Part shown: positions 33,617 through 47,130 of the stretch, in pieces
How positions within the stretch are numbered: the stretch's first letter is position 1
Layout of the letters: each line of letters begins with the position of its first letter
NCBI GenBank assembly: GCA_017654935.2
Contig: CM065680.1
Coordinates: forward strand, 32,779,600-32,843,599
From: Phymorhynchus buccinoides
Taxonomy: Eukaryota > Mollusca > Gastropoda > Neogastropoda > Raphitomidae
Direction of reading: 5' to 3'
DNA: 64,000 nt
The notes under the pieces: generated by a model
Database searches by the model: none
What the model saw: only the letters and a program-made list of their open reading frames with translations
Told to the model about the DNA's origin: nothing
Translations under genes and position numbers: made by a program

Positions 33617-35392
33617 CTGAGAAATGTAAATTGTACAAAAATTATGGGTTTTTTCATTTGGAACGGATTATGAACTTTTTGTTTTGACATCAGTTGACTT
33701 GAAGTTTCAGGGAATAAAAATCCACATTTACTTGATGGGAAAAAAATGTCACTTGAAATTAAGAGTTAAAATTTTGAAATGGAATATAATTGTTTATGAA
33801 GTCTGTCACTGAAAACAAGGACTGAGATATCTTTTAAAAAAAAAATCTATGAATTTGTGCACCCTATTTTTCGCCTTATTCTATCGACAATGCAGGAAAC
33901 AGAACATTGTGGTATAAGTATAAAAAGGGAAGACAGCCATAAAACGGTACCTGAGGCGTCTGTTGAGCTGTTTGAGGTTCACTGCCATTCTGAGTACCAC
34001 GTAAAGCAGCAGGGTTCCAGGGCTGTTTTGGAATGTCCTTGATGATGGTGTCAATGTGATCACCCTTGTTCAGGGGTTTCAAGTGAGATGCTGCTACCAA
34101 ATCTCTGCACAACAAAACCCCCAAAAAAGAATCAATAAGTAGCAGAAAGGACAATGAAAGCATTAACAATAAGAGAATTTTGAACAAATCTGCATATCTT
34201 CGGTGAAATTCTAAAACCTCGTATCTCAATTTTTGGTAGTTTTGATTATTTAAAAAAAAAATTAAATTAACCATGTTGCCCACAATTGATTAACTATGAT
34301 GAATTATGTTGTTCAAGACATTGCGAGTTTAGTCCTGCATTTTGTTAAAATTACTTTAAAAAATATTTTTTTAGACTTGAAAAGAACGAAGATTTGAGGT
34401 TTTTGTCCTTAACTAGATTACGAGTTTTTCTTCTATTTTCACAACCTCATTTACCCCAGATAGAAAGTCGTTACAGACACGAGCTTTTGATGGAAGGTGG
34501 CGGGAAATTAGAGAGCTGACTATGTATCTAATTAAAATAAATCAATAAATCGAGATACAATGTTTTTGAATGTCACCAACGATATACATACACAAACTGA
34601 AAGTTGTGATAAATTGTGCAAACTAGGTGGACTCTGAACTCGGCAAAAAGCATACCGCAATGTACAGGTAAATGTTGATCTCCAATGTATCCATGATAAC
34701 CATATACTGATATACCATACATGTATGTAGCAATGCGTTGCTCTTCCCCCATAGCTCCAGAAAGAAAATAAAGAAAACAGACTGTACTGATTGTTTGCTT
34801 TCCATATACAGTGGAACCTCCCTTATAAGACCTTCAAAAATCATCCAAAATGAGGTCTAACAGGGAGGGGTCTTATAAGGGAGGTAATTTTAATTATTAC
34901 AAAGAAGGGCAATGTCTTAGAGAAGTAGGTCTTATGTGGGAGGGAGTCTTATAATGGGAGGTTTTAAAAGGGAGGTTCCACTGTATTAAAACTAAAGCAA
35001 TCACCACACTAAATCTAAAACCACCCTAGTCATAAAGGCTGAAAAATCGCCATCAGAAAATGGAGATGACTATGCATTTTGCTATGGCAAAACAAGGAAA
35101 AGGAACTATTATATACGCAATGTTCTAAATTGAGGTCTATTCCGTGCATAAAACATCCTATATTCAACAGTCAATCAACAGCGGGTGGGTGTTTATTGTC
35201 TATAAAAACAAAACAATAAAAAATAATTTTGCTAACTTACTTGAATTCATCATAAGAAGCCACTCTCTGTGTGGACACTGCTCTGATTTTGGCATCATTC
35301 TCTCTCCAGTATCTAGCATCCTTCTCCACAGCTGCATCCAGTTCCTTCTGCAGTTTGTTGAAATCAAGATGGTCGTCATCATGAGAACCCAT
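33227..35392 (-). CDS. CCDC103: CCDC103 / DNAAF19 dynein-arm assembly factor (complete, 231 aa, 3 exons)
   Basis: Known in vertebrates as a cilia-associated, microtubule-binding factor needed to attach dynein arms in motile cilia. Coding exons (minus strand): 35392-35241, 34104-33951 and 33616-33227; donors gtaagt and gtaccg, acceptors gttgtgcag and tttctcag, phases 2 and 0, total 696 bases with stop TGA at 33229-33227. Diagnostic residues: an N-terminal coiled coil (LDFNKLQKELDAAVEKDARY, then RVASYDEF), VAASHLKPLNKGD directly after the first intron, and the RPAP3/Monad-like C-terminal helical domain (FSRDWQRHIKSP, LLRCGAPHLAGIF, LDSIKASSRFALSLQFLSKK). Human CCDC103 is 242 residues, so the length fits. 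The ATG directly follows a CAG acceptor-like site, suggesting an untranslated upstream exon. Convergent with TOP2. Confidence 0.95.
33951..34104 (-). CDS. CCDC103: CCDC103 exon 2
   Basis: One base completes Lys after DEF, then DLVAASHLKPLNKGDHID, IPKQPWNP and a Gln-rich end TAQQTPQ. SHLKPL and the Pro-Trp-Asn triplet are conserved in the family. Confidence 0.95.
34809..34983. mobile_element. Tc1/mariner (pogo-like) MITE in CCDC103 intron 1
   Basis: TA-CAGTGGAACCTCCCTTATAAG at the left and a matching inverted end ggaggttccactg-TA at the right, 175 bp between TA dinucleotides. The interior repeats gtcttataa.ggga blocks. TA flanks and CAGTGGAACCTC ends fit pogo/Tigger-type MITEs. The rest of the intron (34105-35240) shows nothing else. 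Confidence 0.7.
35241..35392 (-). CDS. CCDC103: CCDC103 exon 1 (coding start)
   Basis: ATG at 35392-35390 starts MGSHDDDHLDFNKLQKEL; the donor gtaagt follows TTCAA. The bases just upstream (minus strand) read cttttctttcag, so the start codon sits at an exon's first base. Confidence 0.93.
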
Positions 35393-35689
35393 CTGAAAGA
35401 AAAGCAAAAAACAACAACACAAAAAACAATCAGAAGGCTTAAAAAAGTGAAACTTTTCAAGGCATAGCATAGCCTTCTTCATCTTCTTACTTGTTCAAGT
35501 TGGTGGTGACCAACTTCTTAAACATAGAAGTAATAGTACACACTTTGGGGATGTGACCAGAGAAAGAAAAAGGAAAGAAGAGGGAAGAAAGAAAAAAGTC
35601 CAGCCAGTGCAGTAAGAAAAATCCAGTCTGGGAATCCAAAAATCCATGTCCATTTTCCATATTCAGGTGGGGAGGGGGGTGGTGTGTGT

Positions 35690-36010
35690 GATGAATGACT
35701 CAGCCAGCCAGGTCCTGCCGATTGGGGCCCGAACATGATGCAGTGCCAGTAGGGGTGGGGGAGGGAGGTTTCCAGTGCTGGAGATCTGTGGCAGAGAGCT
35801 CTGCTCGTGCTGGCCCTTGTCTTGGAGCTTAAGCGTTGAGGTGGCCTTTAAAGGGTTGGTTTGGGCTATTTTTTAGGGTTGTAAACATTTTCAGATACAC
35901 TTGGCTTTGATTACATCATTTATACGAACATAAATAAATGCCATAAAATACTACTACTACTACTACATTTATACAGCGCTATACCTCAGATGAGCCCAAA
36001 GTGTTTTACA
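35690..36010 (-). repeat. Dispersed repeat fragment and LINE-tail-like sequence
   Basis: 35695-35765 shares the cagccagccaggtcctgc block with 13925-14060. 35950-36010 reads (ACT)n then acatttatacagcgctatac, like the 3' end of CR1-type LINEs in reverse orientation. Confidence 0.5.
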
Positions 36011-36094
36011 ATAGAAAATTCATCAACAAGTAGACAACAAAAATAGTGTTTAAGAATGACACTAACCAGCAACAATGCACATACAAAGCAACTA

Positions 36095-36130
36095 ACTCTC
36101 TCTCTCTCTCTCTCTCCTTCCTTCCTTCCG

Positions 36131-36198
<68 letters not shown>

Positions 36199-36212
36199 GC
36201 ACACACACACAC
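36095..36212. repeat. CT-rich then CA microsatellite
   Basis: (CT)n with a CCTT interruption, ending in (CA)n. The following 36213-37300 has no recognised gene; see finding on a weak exon-like segment at 36712-36923. Confidence 0.95.
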
Positions 36213-37299
36213 ATTTATGCAGTGAAAGGGTAAATGTTCTGGATTTTTAAATTAAAAAATAAATAAAACGATGCTCAGAAACAAACAAAAAATGTGTCCG
36301 CTAAACAAGACTTTGAATTGGAAATGACGACACAGACGTTGAATGTGAAGGAAGTAGAATTGCATGATGCCAATGTCAATGCGCTCATGTCTGGCGCATG
36401 AATTGTGTCTGTGTCAAACTGTACCTTTTATTGATTTCCTCTGCAAGACTGTTTACTTGAAAATGGCTGCAAAAGACAACTTCAACAATCATAAAAACTC
36501 AGAACAAGAAGAACGATGGTCATGCCCCAATCAATTCGAACTACTTCTTGAGTTGATGTCAGAGATTTTTTCTTCTATGTTACAAGCACTGTACATGTAT
36601 CAGAAGTCTAAAATGTTCTTGAATACACGCCAAATTGAAATTTGATGAACTGAACGAAATGGCATCAAAAGGCCCACTTCAAATAAAAAAAAATTTCAAT
36701 TGCGGTTTCAGGTGATTTGGAGACGAAAAAGACAGCCAAAAAAAGGTGAGAGAAAAGTTTTCTTCAAACTACAGAAGTCAACAAGAGCATATTTTCTCCT
36801 GAGAGCCGATTTGAAACGATTTTTCAGCAAAAATTATCCTCCGAGGCACCACCACGTCCGTCCATCGACAGCTCCCCAGAACATACTGATCCTCATGACT
36901 TTGACCTGAATGCACTAAGGGCATAAACTGGATTGGTAATAGAAACTGAGGCCACCATGAGAGCAGGGCATGCAAAGCCACAGAATATGAGACCTTTATT
37001 CTTTTTGATGATTGATGGAAATTAGGCGGATGACTATGATGATGCTATGAAGTTCCATATTAGTCTGAGACTATGTGACAGGTCTGTATTCTGTTTCCTT
37101 TCAAAATGATATCCTGGTTCTGGTTTCCTACATTGAAGGAGCCTATGAAGGCTATTTAAAATTAAACGATACCATAGACCTTTATTTTGCAGGACCAATC
37201 CGGCTAATTTAACAGAAATTGGGATTTCTGCCTTACAGAGAGAATCGTACATTTCACATTAACCAGGCCTGAGAACTACAGACACCTGCAGCATTGGTC

Positions 37300-37512
37300 A
37301 TAAAATTAGAGCAACACTCTCAGAATTGCATCCATTAAGCGGATAAACCTCGACTGCATGGTTTTAGTCTTCCCATTGAGCCTATTGGCCATAGCCACTC
37401 ACTCTGGGTAGGAGTTGGTCCAGGACCGAAGAAACCCTTGCCTCTGATGGGATTCGAACCTGTGACCTTCCAGCCAGTAGTCTATGACTTTACCACTATG
37501 CCACGGTGGCTA
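37300..37512 (-). mobile_element. tRNA-derived SINE
   Basis: On the minus strand the head reads ccgtggcatagtggtaaag, with an A box (TGGCATAGTGG) and then a B box (GGTTCGAATCC) about 40 bases later. Both pol III boxes match consensus. The sequence continues into unrelated DNA instead of closing an acceptor stem, so this is a SINE, not a tRNA gene. Confidence 0.8.
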
Positions 37513-37734
37513 GTCCCTCATTGAGTTTAGTAACTCCCCCACTTATTGTCTCTTTTGAAATAATAGGATAAAACATCTTGCTTTGATCAATTTAGCAATG
37601 GCAGGGTTGGGATTAATTTTTGGGCCTTTTTGATGAAATAGAAAACAAATAAATTGAGAATAAAAGCCGAGATGATGAGGGTGGGCTAAACTCACCCTTT
37701 ACCCTCCTCAAGACCTCATCCTTTGAATTTGATC

Positions 37735-38893
37735 ATGACAATTGGAATCTTCAACTTGAAGAAGTTGGCTGCCTAAGCCAGTGGCCCCGATGGCATTGGA
37801 ACCCGAGTACTGAAAGAACTTGCAGATGAGATAGCCCCCGCACTGACCACCATCTTCCAATCATCCCTCTCCACTGGACAAATCCAAGCTGTCTGGAAGG
37901 ATGCTTACATCACTCCTGTTTTTAAGAAAAGAGAGCAGTATGATCCAGCCGACTACAGACTCGTGTCCCTCACCTGCGTCTCATGCAAGCTGCTGGAACA
38001 TACCATCATCAGCTCTACAATGGAGCACTTAGAGCAACATTCCATTCTATGTTACCAGCATCACTGCTTTAGAAGGCACCGATCCTGTGAGACGCAGGTC
38101 CTGGAGCTGGTGAATGAACTAGTGGACAGCTTAGAGAGAACAAGCAGACAGACATCCTGGTCATGGATTTTGCTAAGGCGTTTGATCGGCTCAGCCACAG
38201 CCTCCTTCTCCACAAGTTGCACCACTACGGCATCAGGGGAGACATAAATCGCTAGGTCAGAAACTTCCTTTCAAGCAGACGTCAGGCAGTCATGGTAGAG
38301 GGGTCTCAATCCGAATTCGCACCTGTCAAGTAAGATGTGCCTCAGGGATCAGTCCTTAGACCATGTCTATTCTGGACATATATCAACGACTTGTCTGGGA
38401 AAGTCCTCAAACACAAGACTGTTCACTGATGACACAGCAATGTACAACATAGTAGCCTCCCAGCAGGACCAAGAACAACTGCAACAAGACCTACAACCAC
38501 CTGGCAGAATGGGAGGAGAGCTGGGACACTTCCACCCAGGGAAGTGCACTGTCCTGCCTGTGTACAGGAGAAGAACACCGCTGGCTCATAGCTACCATCT
38601 GCATGGCCACACCCTGGACACAGTGTTCTCCGTCAAATACCTGGGAATCAACATCCAAAAGGACATCAGCTGGGACACCCATGTTGAAGAAATTACAGCA
38701 AAGGCAAACAAAATGCTTGGGTTCCTGCGTCGCAACCTAAAGGTCAGCTCAACGGAACTGAGATGACGTGCATACCTGGCATTGGTCAGGCCCCTGCTCG
38801 AGTATGCCTGTTCCGTTTGGGACCCTTACACGTAGAGGCCTATGGATAAGATCGAAGCAGTTCAGAGGGCTGCTCACTTCATGCTCAACCGCT
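37735..38893 (+). mobile_element. Degenerate CR1/Jockey-like LINE reverse transcriptase
   Basis: RT blocks occur in order across shifting frames: WKDAYITPVFKK, DYRLVSLTCVSCKLLEH, a DFAKAFDRL-like motif 1, a CLRDQS/PQGSV-like motif, FTDDTAMYNIV (catalytic aspartates near 38428), GKCTVLPVYRR, VFSVKYLGINIQKDISWD and IEAVQRAAHFMLNR. Frameshifts and stops are scattered; no endonuclease is seen. It is abutted by another repeat at 38894. Confidence 0.9.
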
Positions 38894-39560
38894 CTTCGTC
38901 TTCTTCTCCTTAGGCAGTCAACTTCATCACGTTGAAGATTCTGCTGCACTTTAGGGGGTAGTATGAAAAAGAAAAAATAAGTTCAGCAAATTTAGAGTAG
39001 AAAGTGAAATCATAAGATATTATGGGAAGAAGATAGAACTCAAGATTGTCAGGGATAATTTAAGTATTTGTAGATCTCCGTTTACTATGTAGAAGGATAT
39101 TTATGAGATTCAAAATTGAAGGAAGTTAGTTAGATATTGGAGATTTGATTCAAGGATAGAGAATAATCAGTTAAACAATAGATAGAGGGTAAAGACAAGA
39201 GTTAAAAGTCATACACGACCGCTTAATGCCCTTGGTCTAGCCGGAGACACCCGAGCCCCACATGATGCATGCAGAGTGTCACAACCATTACGTCCTTCGG
39301 ATGAGACCTAAAACTGAGGTCCCGTGTGCGAACGCACGCACAAGATCTTGCGCACACGTTAAAGTCCATTCCACTATTCGGTACGAGTAGGCCGTGTGTG
39401 CCGGTGGGATGGATGACACAAATTCACATAGCACGCATCCTGTGCGCTATTAATGGTCTGAATGAAGACCAGTGAGTGCGGGGCAGGATAAACATCCCCA
39501 ACTGGAAGAAGAAGAAGAAGAAGAAGTCTTCCCGGATCAGCCGGGGAAACTCGGGCCCCA
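38894..39560. repeat. Composite SINE-like repeats
   Basis: 38905-39180 repeats the family at 1960-2195. 39290-39330 contains ccttcggatgagacctaaaa and gaggtcccgtgtgc, shared with SINEs at 58142 and 59704. It ends in (GAA)n at 39505-39528. A further moderate-complexity repeat-like segment continues to about 39760. Confidence 0.65.
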
Positions 39561-39788
39561 CATGAAGCATGCAAACGAGTATTTGTATTTATGGGACATA
39601 CATGACCGTAAGGCCGCACATGTTGCATGCAAAAAGGACCATAGACCTCATAGTATTCTGGCAAGACCAATCCGGCTACTACTAGCGGTCCCCGGGGGCA
39701 AACCCCGACCAGACGAGCTCCTGCCCTTCATTTACCACTACTTTGATCTATGGCCCCATGTTCTCTAATTTAATGTGTGGTTGTGGAA

Positions 39789-39789
39789 A

Positions 39790-39819
<30 letters not shown>
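39789..39819. repeat. Poly-G tract
   Basis: About 30 consecutive G residues, possibly quadruplex-forming or an assembly weak point. Confidence 0.9.
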
Positions 39820-39820
<1 letters not shown>

Positions 39821-39888
39821 GGGGGTTTCGGGTCGGAGGTAACTGAGACTGGGTGGTTTGGTGAAGGTGTGTTTATGAAGAAAACTAT

Positions 39889-40042
39889 CGGCTATATTTG
39901 TTTCACATTTAGGCCCGTCAACCCGGTCAAGAACGATAATCTGTTGACTGAAAAAAGCAATCAAAATGCTTTTGTTCTTTTCTGTTACAAATTATCTTTC
40001 TTGACCGGGTTGACGGGCCTAAATGTGAATATAGCCAAACTA
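39889..40042. repeat. Near-perfect foldback element
   Basis: 39902-39940 (ttcacatttaggcccgtcaa, then cccggtcaagaa) pairs with 39991-40029 with one mismatch in 39 bases, and pairing extends outward through ggctatat. The loop is about 50 bases. Probably a MITE. Confidence 0.85.
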
Positions 40043-40819
40043 TCAGCATTTTTATGTTTACCTTAAATGTTGTATGTTGTATATTTCTTGGTCGTTCGTA
40101 ATTCAAAGCGTTTGAGACTGAAGACGCTGGTTCAACAGAAAAGCGTCCTTCCCAACGACGCCATTTTAGTTGACTTCCGGTAGGATGTGAAAACATGGAT
40201 CGGAAATAACCTCTGTGGCTAGTACCATGGAATGGAATTATAAATGGGGAAGCGGAATATTTGGCGAAAGGACGAATTTCTTTTATTTTTGATTAGTATA
40301 AAGGGATCCTGCGACAGAGATAGGAAGAAACAAAAGAATGGTTTGCAACACACACACAAGAAAAACAGGGTCGAGTTTCTCTAGATAACGGTCGCCGCGC
40401 GAATAACGCTCACGCCAAACGGGACCTAAGAAACACTTTAGAAAGCGTTTGCGGAAGAATATTACAAGCTTTTGTCTGATTGGTCGAACTGTTTTTATTA
40501 TTTTAACCAAACTTAACAAACTATTAATGGACCAATCAAAAACAAGAAATGTATTCACGAGAGAGAGAGAGAGTGTGTATGTAGAGACTTTAACTGTTGA
40601 AAGTTCCGTTGGATTGGCCACTTACATTTTTAGTGACATGCAACATGTGTAAAACACGTGAAAACATTCCATTAAAAAAAAAATCAGTCAAAATCTCATA
40701 CACGCCTAATTCAAGTTTTAAAAACTTGACAATGTAAACTGTAGTGTTAAAAACCCCCAACAAAGAATAAACTAGAAATGGATTCTGACAATACAAACTC
40801 CCTCCATCGCCGTGATGCC

Positions 40820-41100
40820 CCACCACACAAAATGTGAAGCAATTCTGTTCACTGGTTCATGAGATACAGATAGCCCAAAGAAGGAAATATCGGTTATCAA
40901 AGTCAAACTTCAAGGTCAAGGTCAGCACAATCATGAATATGATAGGAACATTCCTTTTCAAGATGTCTACCCCTCTGCCAAATTTGATTGAAATCCGTCC
41001 AGTAGTTTTTAAGAAAATCGATACACCGATAAGCAGTACACAGACAGACATACCCGTCGCAAGACCCGTCCCTTGGCCGGGTAAAAAAAAGTGCAACAGT
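40820..41100. repeat. Probable dispersed repeat
   Basis: 'gattgaaatccgtccagtag' and 'cacagacagacataccc' look like a common invertebrate interspersed element; there is no coding evidence. 40043-40819 holds nothing recognisable. Confidence 0.3.
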
Positions 41101-41369
41101 AGTTAGAAAAGCAGGAAGCCTTTGACCTTTAACACATGAACTTGAAAATGACATAGAGACAAACAGACAGACAGACGGACAAAGTGATTCCAGAATACCC
41201 ATAACCCCTTACCTAGGAAAGCAGGGGTATACTAAACTGTGGGGCCGTTTTGGTTGTTGTAGGGCCATTTTCCTTATTGACAGTAGGGCAGTTTTGGTTT
41301 TCTGAGTAGGGCCGTTTTCGTAGGACAAGGGTCGTTTTTGTAGGGGCCGTTTTCTCCGGTAACCAGAAG

Positions 41370-41931
<562 letters not shown>

Positions 41932-42239
41932 GACACACACCTGTACCGCGGCGCCTGCGTGCGTGCACACAGTTGGCCGAGAGAGAGAGAATTTAATTGA
42001 ATTGAATGAATCTTATTTATAGAGGGTAATAGAATAAGCAAATAGTACATGCTTTTTAAAAATTTTTACACCCAGCCCTTAAAAGTCGAAATAAAAGCAT
42101 GCAAAACACAGTCATACATAGTAACATGATAGAATCGAACCTAATCTTACATGTATGCACACGCATGTTGAAGCAAACGAAAATAAAAATCCCCAATAAA
42201 GATGATACAGTCAACAAACATAAAATAGGAAAATACATG

Positions 42240-42378
<139 letters not shown>

Positions 42379-42479
42379 TCTCTCTTCTCTCTTATGGGTT
42401 GCACACGTTCCCCAGCTTAAACACTATGTAAGTTCGTGCTATGGGGGCACACCCAGTGCCATGTGAACATTTCGCATGG

Positions 42480-42610
42480 ACTCGGGTGGGAAGAGTGTGA
42501 AAATCCGTTTAACGTCCTCCGGTCTGAAACAGACACATATGGGACATTAGTAGATATAAAGATGGTGGGAACGATCCTGGAGGCAATGCCCGGAGGCAGT
42601 GCAACTCCAG
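42480..42610 (-). repeat. Dispersed repeat, second copy at 51800-51925
   Basis: Shares, in reverse complement, gtttaacgtcctccggtctg, acacatatgggacat and gaacgatcctggaggcaatg with 51800-51925. Confidence 0.7.
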
Positions 42611-42814
42611 GAAGGTCCCGAATTTGTAACGATACAGATACATGATGATAAAATGTGGGAAGATTACGTGTATGGCTGCTTTTATAGGGCCCCGCCACAT
42701 GGGCGGCCATACTCCGACTTCAGGGGACTATCTCTGTGTATTATGTTTTCTGTTTTGACCTTTGATGCCACCTTGCAATGTTGTGTAGGCATACTAACTA
42801 TACTTTTATATTTC

Positions 42815-42816
<2 letters not shown>

Positions 42817-42849
<33 letters not shown>
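42817..42849. repeat. Poly-C tract
   Basis: About 33 consecutive C residues. Confidence 0.95.
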
Positions 42850-42937
42850 ACCATAAATTAATGTTTTGTGGATGTATGTTTCCTTTTATGTACTCATTCT
42901 TTGAAATGGGCCAAAGGCCTAATCAGTAAACCACTCA

Positions 42938-42940
<3 letters not shown>

Positions 42941-42984
<44 letters not shown>
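42941..42984. repeat. (CT)n microsatellite
   Basis: CT tract with one break. Confidence 0.95.
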
Positions 42985-42985
<1 letters not shown>

Positions 42986-43214
42986 AGGAATGTGGTTTAG
43001 GGCAAGTTGCTTAAGGGCTAGTTGCTTGCTTGTGTAAAGTCCAGGGTCCATATATCTCCCACCCTTTCTCCCTACATCCTCTTTTTGTTTACCCCCCCCC
43101 CCCCTTCACCCTCTCATCACCCAACTTACAATCTTTAGGCCTATCCCTCGCTGCACTAAGACGCTGCCGCAAAGTGCACGGACACCGTTTTGTACCTTTA
43201 TTTGTTCTCTTTCT

Positions 43215-45240
43215 TATGTTCAGTCGAACCCGCTTATAAGAAAGCAATTTTTTTTCCCCGGCCGAACTCCTTCTTTCTTATGTATTATCAAAACTCGGAT
43301 ATAAGAAAACCGCTTATAAGAAAACTTGGTTATAATGAAGCAAATTCGTTCTCCCATCCGCGATGTAAACTCGGATATAAGAAAATGATTTCATACAAGG
43401 GAGTTGGTTTGCAGTTCATTTTCTTATAAGCGAGTTTGATTTTCTTATAAGCGACTTTTAAAAAATTAGGGCATGAACTGAAAGGATGTTCCGAAAAGTG
43501 CAGTCGTTCCAACAAAACAAACAAAAGAGGAAAATTTACGTCAGAGCAGCTACGTCACAGACACTCTACTGGCACAGGCACTTGATTGCAAGACTAACTG
43601 AGTTATTTTTGTTCCTTATATTTCATGCTTTCCTTCAGTATTCTGTACAAAATAAATGCTGAGAAGAAGAAAAAATATGAATGCCTGTACTTTTGTGTTA
43701 GTTGTAGTGAGACTATAGAGTAGCCTTCCTTAATATAGAAAGATACAGCCGAACCCGCTTATAAGAAACTCGCTTAGAAGAAAACCCGCTTATAAGCAAG
43801 CAATTTATTTTCCCCGGCCGAATTCCTTCTTTCTTATGTATTATCAAAGCTCGGATATAAGAAAACCGCTTATAAGAAAACTCGGTTATAAGCAAGCAAA
43901 TTCGTTCTCCCATCCGCGATGTAAACTTGGATATAAGAAAATGATTTCATACAAGGGAGTTTGGTTTGCAGTTCATTTTCTTATAAGTGAGTTTGATTTT
44001 CTTATAAGCGATTTAAAAAAAATTAGGGCATGAACTGAAAGGATGTTCCAAAAAATGCAGTCGTTCTAACAAAACAAACAAAAAAAGACGAAAATTTACA
44101 TCAGAGCAGCTACGTCACAGACACTCTAACCTTAATATAGAAAGATACAGCCAAATCCGCTTATAAGAAACTCGCTTTTAAGAAAACTTGCTTATAATGA
44201 AGCAAAACAAATTCCCTGCTTCTTTCTTATCTATGATCAAAACTCGGAAATAAGAAACTCGCTTATAAGAAAACTCGGTTATGAGCAAGCAAATTCCTTC
44301 TCCCATCCGCAATGGAAACTTGGACAGAAGAAAAGTGTGTCATACAAGAGAGTTGGTTTGCAGTTCGTTTTTTTTTTTATAAGCGAGCTCTATTTTCTTA
44401 TAAGCGAATTACCATTGACAACATTTTCTTAAAGACCCACCAGATCACATGTCAAAATCACGAGTTCCACATGTTTTCCCTCTTATAGCTGGTACAAAAT
44501 CTTGTTTTGACCAGGTTTGACTCCCATACAAATGCCCCCAAATTGAAAACGAAACATTTTAAAGAGCAGCCTCAATTTGAAGTTGGGGGAATTTGTATGT
44601 GGGTCACAGCTACCCAGAAAAAACAAGGGACTTAATCGTGTTGGGTCAGTGTGTCTTTAAAAGTGAGTTGGACCTGAACTCAAAGGATGTTCTGAGAAAA
44701 TTGAAGTCGTTCCAAAAAGGGAAAGTTTACCTCATACCAGTTGCGCCACAAGTCTAAGCAGTACAGGCACTTGGTTGCAAGACTAATTGAGTTGTTTTTG
44801 TTCCTTTATTCCATACTTTCCTTCAGTATTCTGTGCAAAATAAATGTTGAGCAGAAGAAAAAAATATGAGTGCCGGTACTTTTGTGTTGGTGGTAGAGAG
44901 ACTGTCCATCCTTTTATTTTCAGCAGCAATGGCAGAGAGGAAAAGGCAATCCATTTCTTTAAGAAGATAAATACAAATAACTGAATATGTGGACGAAAAT
45001 CCACATAAACAAAAGCAAACAATTGATAAAAAGCTGCATGGTAATAGTTCAGTACAAGTTGTTAGTTTGAGTGGTTGTAACCTTTAAATCTTCTTCTTAG
45101 TAGAATTTTTATTTTATGATGTAAGAAATGCATCAAATTAGGAAAAAAGATGTATCTTCATTTTTTTCGGATATAAGAAAACTCGATGGTAATAAGCAAA
45201 AAATGATCTCCCTTCGATTTTCTTATAGAGTTTTGCTGTA
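43215..45240. repeat. Cluster of duplicated CGCTTATAAGAAA-type MITE units
   Basis: Repeated 'cgaacccgcttataagaaa', 'actcggatataagaaaa' and inverted 'tttcttataagcga' blocks occur in at least three related segments (43215-43740, 43745-44150, 44155-44420). A longer duplicate 'cagtattctgtacaaaataa' block occurs at 43640 and 44825. A related single element sits at 47186-47310. Ends such as cagtcgaacccgc suggest a pogo/mariner-type origin. Confidence 0.7.
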
Positions 45241-45410
45241 TTTTGATTTTATGATGTAAAACATGAGTCATAGTCGCAAGTTTCTTTATAGTCCATTGGC
45301 ATTGTACAAACGCAAATACAAAATTGTCTTCCACTGTGTAAAATGAGTTATACATCCAAACGGCGCAACCACCCAGCTACAGCGCAACCCCCCAGCTTGA
45401 ACCCAGCTCC

Positions 45411-45868
<458 letters not shown>

Positions 45869-46099
45869 TGTATGTTTAGGTGCATGATGTGTATTTATGT
45901 AGCCTACATGTGCTCACTTGACCCAATGCATGTACTGTGGTAGGCTAGGCCTATTTGACAATTTAAACAAAATTTTAACTCAGTTTAAAATCTTTCTTAT
46001 TTATGCTCTTATATATTGATTTGTGTGGATGTGCTTTTGTATTTTACTTATTTATTTTAAAGTCATTTTCATCTTTTATTAGTCATATGCTCAATTTTA

Positions 46100-46195
<96 letters not shown>
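46100..46195. repeat. (GT)n microsatellite
   Basis: About 48 GT units. Confidence 0.98.
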
Positions 46196-46198
<3 letters not shown>

Positions 46199-46459
46199 GT
46201 GTGAGTGTGTGTGTGTATGAAGGGAGTAGGGTGGGGGGTACTTCAGTGTGCAGGTGGAAAAGTGGTTAATGATTTTATACATAATGTATTTTCTTATATT
46301 TTGCATTTAACTGAGTTTGTATTTAGCCTTTCTGCTGTGTTTTATGCCGATAAATGTATTGATGACTGTGATTGCTTTTAGTCTAACTAATTTTTCATTC
46401 TGTTATCTTTTATTAAGGATGTGTACGTACAATTTTATTCATTTGGGTCATTGTATTAT

Positions 46460-46675
46460 TGCGGAGGAGAAGGGTGGGTTTGGAGAGAGGGGGTAGATGG
46501 TGGGAGAGGGTGAGGGAGAGACGGGGGGAGGGGATGGAGAGAGGAGGAGAGGGGAGGGAGGAGAGAGGGGAGGGGAGAGAGAGGGAGGAGGAGGGAGGGA
46601 GGAGGGAGGGAGAGAGGGGAGAGGGAGAGAGGGGGAGAGAGACTCATAGAGAGAGAGAGAGAGAGAGAGAGAGAT
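46460..46675. repeat. Purine-only tract (GGA/GA-rich)
   Basis: About 200 bases almost entirely A and G on the plus strand, ending in (GA)n. Confidence 0.95.
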
Positions 46676-46924
46676 GTTTGGTTTGATTGTTCAAATAGGG
46701 TCTATGTTTTATTGCCAAAGTGCTGTGATGAGATGGGATATTGGTGGGAAGGGTGGATGGTTGTATGAAAGCGAGCGCGCAAGCGGGGGTGCAGTTGTTG
46801 AAGTGAGCGGGGCGTGTGAAGTGTGAAAGGAACTTTTAAAGCATGTAATTACAATTTTTTTTTTTATTTTATAAATTGTTTGGTTTCTTGTGTATATATT
46901 TGACGTGTCCACAAGAAAATTATC

Positions 46925-47130
46925 CTTGTTTTTATGAGGACAAAATAAAAGTTGAGTTGAGTTGAGTTGAAATTAGAATATTGATTAAAAACAAGAAACA
47001 GAAATTTATGTTTCTGTTTGTCGTTTATTTTATTATGAGGACAAAATAAAAGTTGAGTTGAGTTGAGTTGAGTTGAGTTGAAATTAGAATATTGATTAAA
47101 AACAAGAAACATAAATTTATGTTTTTGTTT
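46925..47130 (+). repeat. Tandem duplication with (TTGAG)n
   Basis: 'gaggacaaaataaaagttga' followed by TTGAG repeats and 'gaatattgattaaaaacaag' occurs twice about 115 bp apart; the TTGAG count differs. This looks like the 3' tail of a retroelement. Confidence 0.8.

Noticed and set aside
37430..37512. Possible tRNA gene on the minus strand
   Set aside because: A and B boxes are good, but there is no matching acceptor stem and the sequence runs on into SINE-like DNA.
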